Below, piece after piece: positions 60,118-64,000 of a stretch of 64,000 nt of DNA (the first letter of the stretch is position 1; every line of letters starts with the position of its first letter). The translations under genes and the position numbers were made by a program. This stretch comes from UBA4416 sp038327195 (GTDB lineage: Bacteria; Bacteroidota; Bacteroidia; B-17B0; Aurantibacillaceae). The notes beneath the pieces were generated by a model, which saw nothing but the letters and a program-made list of their open reading frames with translations, ran no database searches and had not been told where the DNA came from. The stretch lies in the NCBI GenBank assembly GCA_038327195.1, contig JBBQKU010000018.1:1-64000 (forward strand), given 5' to 3'.

Positions 60118-60158
60118 AAAAAATCCCGCAAATTCAAATGAATGTTGCGGGATTTTTT
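60118..60158 (-). terminator. dnaN terminator
   Basis: ATCCCGCAA (60123-60131) pairs with TTGCGGGAT (60145-60153), flanked by A and T runs. It ends the dnaN transcript before the YdeI-like gene. Confidence 0.9.
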
Positions 60159-60171
60159 TTATTTATAATGA

Positions 60172-61293
60172 TTAATTATTTAACATCACGGGCATTACAA
60201 GCATTAATACGTCTTCTGCAGGATTTGCTTTTTGTGTTGGAACGATAATTCCAGCACGATTTGGAGCACTCATTTCAATTGTAATTTCATCGCTATCTAA
60301 ATTAGAAAGCATTTCTAAAACAAATTTAGAATTAAATCCAATTTCCATATCTTCGCCAACGTATGTGCACATTAGTGTTTCGTGCCCTTCATTTGCAAAA
60401 TCTAAATCTTCTGCAGAAAGTGTTAATTGACTTCCTGCTATTTTTAAACGAATTTGGTGCGTTGCTTTATTAGCAAAAACACTCACACGACGAATACCAC
60501 CTAATAATGTTAAGCGATCTACCGTTAGTTTATTTGGATTTTGTTTTGGAATTACCGCTTCGTAGTTTGGATATTTCCCATCAATTAAACGACATACCAA
60601 ATTGATATTTCCAAAATTGAAATAAGCATTTGTTTTATTAAATTCTACTTTTATTGCATCATCAACACCAGCTAACAAAGTTTTTAAAACGTTTAAAGGT
60701 TTTTTAGGCATTATGAATGAAGCAGATGCACCAGCCTTAGCATCATTACGGGTATAACGAACTAACTTGTGAGCATCAGTTGCAACAAATACTGTATTTT
60801 CTTCATTAAACTGACAAAACACACCGCTCATTACTGGTCTTAAATCATCATTACCAGTTGCAAAAATTGTTTTATTGATGGCATTTGCTAAAACATCACT
60901 TTTTATAATGACAGAAGTTGCAGATTCAACTTTTGGAAGTTTTGGGTATTCATCACCATTATGACCTGTTAACGTATAATCACCAGTTTCTGTTTTTAAT
61001 TTTGCGCTAAATTTTTTAGTGTCAATTATAAAAGAAATTGGTTGATCAGGTAAATTGCTTAAAGCCTCTAATAATGTTTTTGCTGGTATCGCAATACTTC
61101 CGTTTTCACTAGAATCTACTTTAATACTTGTAGTGATAGTTGTTTCCATATCACTTGCAAATAATGTTAATGAACCATTACTTAACTCAAATAAAAAACA
61201 ATCTAAAATTGGAATAGTGTTACTAGTGTTTATAACACCATTTATAGATTTTAAATGTTTTAATAATATAGAAGAAGATACAACAAAGTTCAT
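60172..61293 (-). CDS. dnaN: DNA polymerase III beta sliding clamp
   Basis: A 373-residue clamp that encircles DNA and holds the replicative polymerase. The three repeated domains are visible (about 1-120, 125-250, 250-373), with family blocks TIPILDCFLFELSNGSLTLF, RPVMSGVFCQFNEENTVFVATDAHKLVRY (ends RPVMSGVFCQF and VATDAHKLVRY) and the C-terminal NPAEDVLMLVMPVML. A CAAATTTA motif (complement of TAAATTTG) lies 21 bp upstream. dnaN is not next to dnaA here but follows a DUF4340 gene and gldG on the same strand, as I recall from some Flavobacteria. A strong terminator ends it. Confidence 0.97.
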   Translation of the reverse strand: MNFVVSSSILLKHLKSINGVINTSNTIPILDCFLFELSNGSLTLFASDMETTITTSIKVDSSENGSIAIPAKTLLEALSNLPDQPISFIIDTKKFSAKLKTETGDYTLTGHNGDEYPKLPKVESATSVIIKSDVLANAINKTIFATGNDDLRPVMSGVFCQFNEENTVFVATDAHKLVRYTRNDAKAGASASFIMPKKPLNVLKTLLAGVDDAIKVEFNKTNAYFNFGNINLVCRLIDGKYPNYEAVIPKQNPNKLTVDRLTLLGGIRRVSVFANKATHQIRLKIAGSQLTLSAEDLDFANEGHETLMCTYVGEDMEIGFNSKFVLEMLSNLDSDEITIEMSAPNRAGIIVPTQKANPAEDVLMLVMPVMLNN

Positions 61294-61444
61294 AGGCTAG
61301 AGTTTTAATAAACCAAATTTAATAATATGAAGCAGGTTTATTATAAAAAGCCTAAGCGACTTATACACTTTTTTTTAACAGTTGGGATGATTGAGCATTT
61401 TCAGATAAAAAGCTATTTCTTTTTAAAAAACTCAGTTTCGGAAT

Positions 61445-62470
61445 TTATTTTCTTTTACCAAAGTATCCATAGGTTTGCAATATTTTGCCAAACACATAAT
61501 ATTGTCCTAATCCAAAAGCTTTGTTGTTGCTGTATTGAATATAAAGTCTGTCTGGATCATATTTATAATCTACTCCATATTGCTTATTTTTACTAAGGAT
61601 TGGCGATTTATGATATAATTGAACACTTTGTGCTTTTGCATCTCTATCAGTAATTGTAATTGTTGCAAATGGTAAAGCTTTTCTCGAAAGTGAATCTACT
61701 AATGCGCTTTTCTCATCTAACACGTTTTCACAATTTACATTTAAAAAATAGGCAATAAACTGTTTTATTTTATCTTCTTCAAATGCTAGGTCTTTTCCTT
61801 TAAGTGTTTTTAAAGTAAAACGTTGCATACTAATTAAATCGATTATATAAGATGAATCAGGAATTTCATGTAATTCCATTTTTATGGTTTTGATTTGTGG
61901 TGGTCTTATGCTCATCACTAAACGATCTCTCCAGTCTATTTCATCTGTAATAAATCGCGTATTTAAAAAACCTTCAAAGCCAGGGATATGATTGATAAAA
62001 GGTTCAGAATAATTTTCGTTAGTTTCAACATTAGTTAATAACATATACGTTCCTAAATGATCTTGAGTGGTATGTCCAACATAATATTGTTTAACTTTTT
62101 GTCCTTTACTATAAATTTCAACTTTAACTGATTTTGAAGCCATTACTTTAATGACATTTTCTCTTCCAAGTTTTGATACTGGTGATTTTACTTCAACAGT
62201 TGCAATTGTACGTAATAATGTTTCAACAATATCTGGACGAGCTTTATAAGCATTATTTACCATCCAAACGCCCTTTACCCGATCTAATGTTAAAGATTTG
62301 CCATCTTTATCCGCCATAAATATTTTATCTATTTGAGCAGTATCTTTATATTTAAAATTACTAGCATCTTTATTTAAAGTTGTATTTCCGTTTCTTGTTT
62401 TATAAAAATAAATAGATAGTCCAGCTAAAATTGCTAAAATTAGGATGATAAAAATGGATGATTTTTTCAT
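61445..62470 (-). CDS. DUF4340 domain protein linked to gldG
   Basis: A 341-residue protein with one N-terminal membrane helix (about 5-23, IFIILILAILAGLSIYFY) and a large extracytoplasmic beta-rich region. The DUF4340 pattern is visible in KIFMADKDGKSLTLDRVKGV, GRENVIKVMASKSVKVEIYS and YYVGHTTQDHLGTYMLL. DUF4340 proteins are found next to GldF/GldG-type ABC transporter genes; their role is unknown, though a partner of the transporter's periplasmic part is likely. It starts 6 bp after the gldG stop codon and lies upstream of dnaN. Confidence 0.82.
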   Translation of the reverse strand: MKKSSIFIILILAILAGLSIYFYKTRNGNTTLNKDASNFKYKDTAQIDKIFMADKDGKSLTLDRVKGVWMVNNAYKARPDIVETLLRTIATVEVKSPVSKLGRENVIKVMASKSVKVEIYSKGQKVKQYYVGHTTQDHLGTYMLLTNVETNENYSEPFINHIPGFEGFLNTRFITDEIDWRDRLVMSIRPPQIKTIKMELHEIPDSSYIIDLISMQRFTLKTLKGKDLAFEEDKIKQFIAYFLNVNCENVLDEKSALVDSLSRKALPFATITITDRDAKAQSVQLYHKSPILSKNKQYGVDYKYDPDRLYIQYSNNKAFGLGQYYVFGKILQTYGYFGKRK

Positions 62471-62476
62471 ATAGAA

Positions 62477-64000
62477 TTATTTAACTGAGTATTTTTTCTT
62501 TCGAATATAAAACTGGAATAAGCCCAAAATAATTAATCCTAATAAAGGATATAATACATTAATAAGTTTCCATTTTGTTTCTTGATTAGATATTTTCTTT
62601 TTATCTAATAATCTTAATTTTACTTCACGTGAGCGTAATTGTAATAATCCTTGATCATCCAATAAGTAATTCATACAATTCAATAAAAAAGTTTTATTAG
62701 CAAACTGTTGTTTACTGTAAATATCATATCCCAATGGATAAATCATGCCTGTACTTCGTTGATATTCATTTTTAGCAACATCACCATCCGCGATAACAAT
62801 CATGCGTGTAGGTTTACTTTCCGCAAGATAATCGTAGGCAGAATCATTCATAAATACACTTGAAATTCTATTTTTATAAAGTGATTCAAATTTTCCTTCT
62901 AATAAACAGGCAACATTTTGAAATGAATTTTGAAATTGCATTTCGTTTGGTTTGTTTTTTATCATTGCCAAAGACACTCGCGCTGGTGTTGGTTGAGTTT
63001 TGGAGTATTTAGATGATTGAAGTAATATTGTTTTTTTTACATTTTTTGTGTTTAATGTGTCAATGGTTCCAATAAATTCAGTTTTAATTAAATCTAAATT
63101 TTTTACAATAGGATGGTTTGTGGTTGGTAATAGTAATGGATTATACATCCATGGAAATAATTGAAAATCGGGTTGACCAGCTTTTAATCCAACATTTATT
63201 GGAATACGAGAGCATTGTAAATCTTGCAATAATACAGGATTTAATCTAACCCCGTATTTAAATAATATATCGTCTAAGTTTAATTCATTTTTAAAGCCAA
63301 GCGTGTAACCACGTTTAATCAGTGTATCACGATTTGTGTAAACAGGATCAATTAACCATAAGGCTTTTCCACCATGCATAATAAATTGATCAATAATAAA
63401 TTTATCTTTTTCGTCAAAAACAGAATCTGGCTGTGCAATCACAATGGCATCAGCACCTTTTAATGCATATAGCTTATTGTTAATGTTAACGCGGGATACG
63501 TTATAATATTCTGTTAATGAATGCATAAAATCAGCCCCATGTAATGTGTCTAATTCATCGTGCCCTTCAATAAATAAAACTTCTGGTTTTTTTACAAGTT
63601 GAGTTTTTCTGATGCTATTGGATAAACCATATTCTAATTCTTGAACAGAATTATTAATACTATTTTCCTGATCAATACCTATTTGTCTTTGAAAAATTTG
63701 CCATACAGTTTCCTTACCTTTATAACTAACAATTGCTCCTGGCCAAATTAAAGTTTCAGACGTTTTTTGAGATGTTTTATCTACGATTTGCTCAGGCATG
63801 ATGCCTTTCGTGTAAATCTGTTTTTCTAATTTATCTGTTTCTTCTTTGCTAGGATTGTCAAGCGGATTAATGAATTCGTAAACAATATTTCCCTCCGAAT
63901 AAGACGCGTATTCATCTAATAATTCTTTTGTTTCATTTCTTAAACGCGTAAAACTTGGATTAAAATCACCTTGTAAATAAACTTTTAGATATAGCACATC
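62477..64000 (-). CDS. gldG: GldG, gliding-motility ABC transporter accessory protein (5' end cut)
   Basis: The gene runs off the right edge, so the N terminus is missing. The frame remains open to the last base: DVLYLKVYLQGDFNPSF matches the family's internal DxLxVxVYLEGDF segment. GTG at 63997 is therefore a valine codon, not a start. Further blocks are NSINNSVQELEYGLSNSIRK, LFIEGHDELD, ADAIVIAQPDSVFDEKDKFI and a C-terminal membrane helix (about the last 25 residues, WKLINVLYPLLGLIILGLFQ). GldG works with GldA and GldF in an ABC complex needed for gliding or T9SS-related functions in Flavobacteria. gldF is presumably just beyond the window. Confidence 0.9.
   Translation of the reverse strand, partial: DVLYLKVYLQGDFNPSFTRLRNETKELLDEYASYSEGNIVYEFINPLDNPSKEETDKLEKQIYTKGIMPEQIVDKTSQKTSETLIWPGAIVSYKGKETVWQIFQRQIGIDQENSINNSVQELEYGLSNSIRKTQLVKKPEVLFIEGHDELDTLHGADFMHSLTEYYNVSRVNINNKLYALKGADAIVIAQPDSVFDEKDKFIIDQFIMHGGKALWLIDPVYTNRDTLIKRGYTLGFKNELNLDDILFKYGVRLNPVLLQDLQCSRIPINVGLKAGQPDFQLFPWMYNPLLLPTTNHPIVKNLDLIKTEFIGTIDTLNTKNVKKTILLQSSKYSKTQPTPARVSLAMIKNKPNEMQFQNSFQNVACLLEGKFESLYKNRISSVFMNDSAYDYLAESKPTRMIVIADGDVAKNEYQRSTGMIYPLGYDIYSKQQFANKTFLLNCMNYLLDDQGLLQLRSREVKLRLLDKKKISNQETKWKLINVLYPLLGLIILGLFQFYIRKKKYSVK

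Noticed and set aside
61327..61596. 89-residue plus-strand frame
   Set aside because: It overlaps the DUF4340 gene antisense and contains no domain or signal; it is a shadow frame.
63997..64000. GTG at 63997 as the gldG start
   Set aside because: The frame stays open to the window edge and the codon before GTG fits the family (D-V-L-Y-L), so the gene is truncated by the window.

Overview
The window is AT-rich DNA from a member of the Bacteroidota, most like a Flavobacteriales/Sphingobacteriales-type free-living bacterium. Several things point there. Promoters have the Bacteroidota form (TTG near -33, TAnnTTTG near -7). Many secreted proteins end in type IX secretion (T9SS) sorting domains. 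The window also carries gldG, a DUF2723 membrane protein, an lpxC-fabZ fusion and SUF iron-sulfur assembly genes. I see no rRNA and no CRISPR array.

Layout. 1-3203 (minus): an envelope-biogenesis run of coaX, an outer-membrane barrel protein, lptC, a small membrane protein and the first codons of a PpiD/SurA-type isomerase. 3312-16770: tRNA-Phe, a small P-loop kinase, a SlyD-type isomerase, an ALDH7-type aldehyde dehydrogenase, a DUF4421 barrel, a WG-repeat protein, a giant orphan histidine kinase and a TMTC-like GT-C/TPR protein. 16887-20436: three T9SS-exported proteins in a row, including a thioredoxin-fold protein and a multicopper oxidase. 20578-27598: ispF, a PstS-like lipoprotein and sufA-B-C-D-S, with a repeat-flanked four-helix-bundle gene wedged between sufB and sufC. 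27756-36277: RDD protein, panD, flippase-like protein, rfaE2, PfkB kinase, tRNA-Asn, a glycosyltransferase and the DUF2723 protein.

36415-43233 is the accessory region. A 6.7 kb integrative element sits in the 3' end of tRNA-Gln(UUG), bounded by a 14-bp direct repeat. It encodes a tyrosine recombinase, an excisionase-type HTH, a winged-helix protein, a RecA-fold ATPase and a VirE_N/PrimPol-like protein. It also encodes a 207-aa protein of Bacteroidota mobile elements, two small membrane/secreted proteins and an unrecognised 244-aa protein. Paired 11-bp repeats lie near each end, and an iteron-like patch plus hairpin separates the two replication genes. No relaxase or capsid gene is present, so it looks like a compact self-excising replicating island or phage-satellite-like element.

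43335-54764: gatB (next to tRNA-Gln before the insertion), a YjbR protein, a CoA transferase, a T9SS protein, the lipid A cluster lpxD-lpxC/fabZ-lpxA followed by trpS, a beta-helix lipoprotein, rpmE2 and a second glycosyltransferase. 54953-64000: a T9SS protein with two S74-type chaperone domains, a type-B T9SS protein, a gap with a possible small RNA, a small XRE regulator, a YdeI-like protein, dnaN, a DUF4340 protein and a 5'-truncated gldG.

The most unusual content is the tRNA-Gln element with its possible origin and unknown cargo, the insertion within the suf operon, the EF-hand pair in a GT-C enzyme and the doubled S74 domain.
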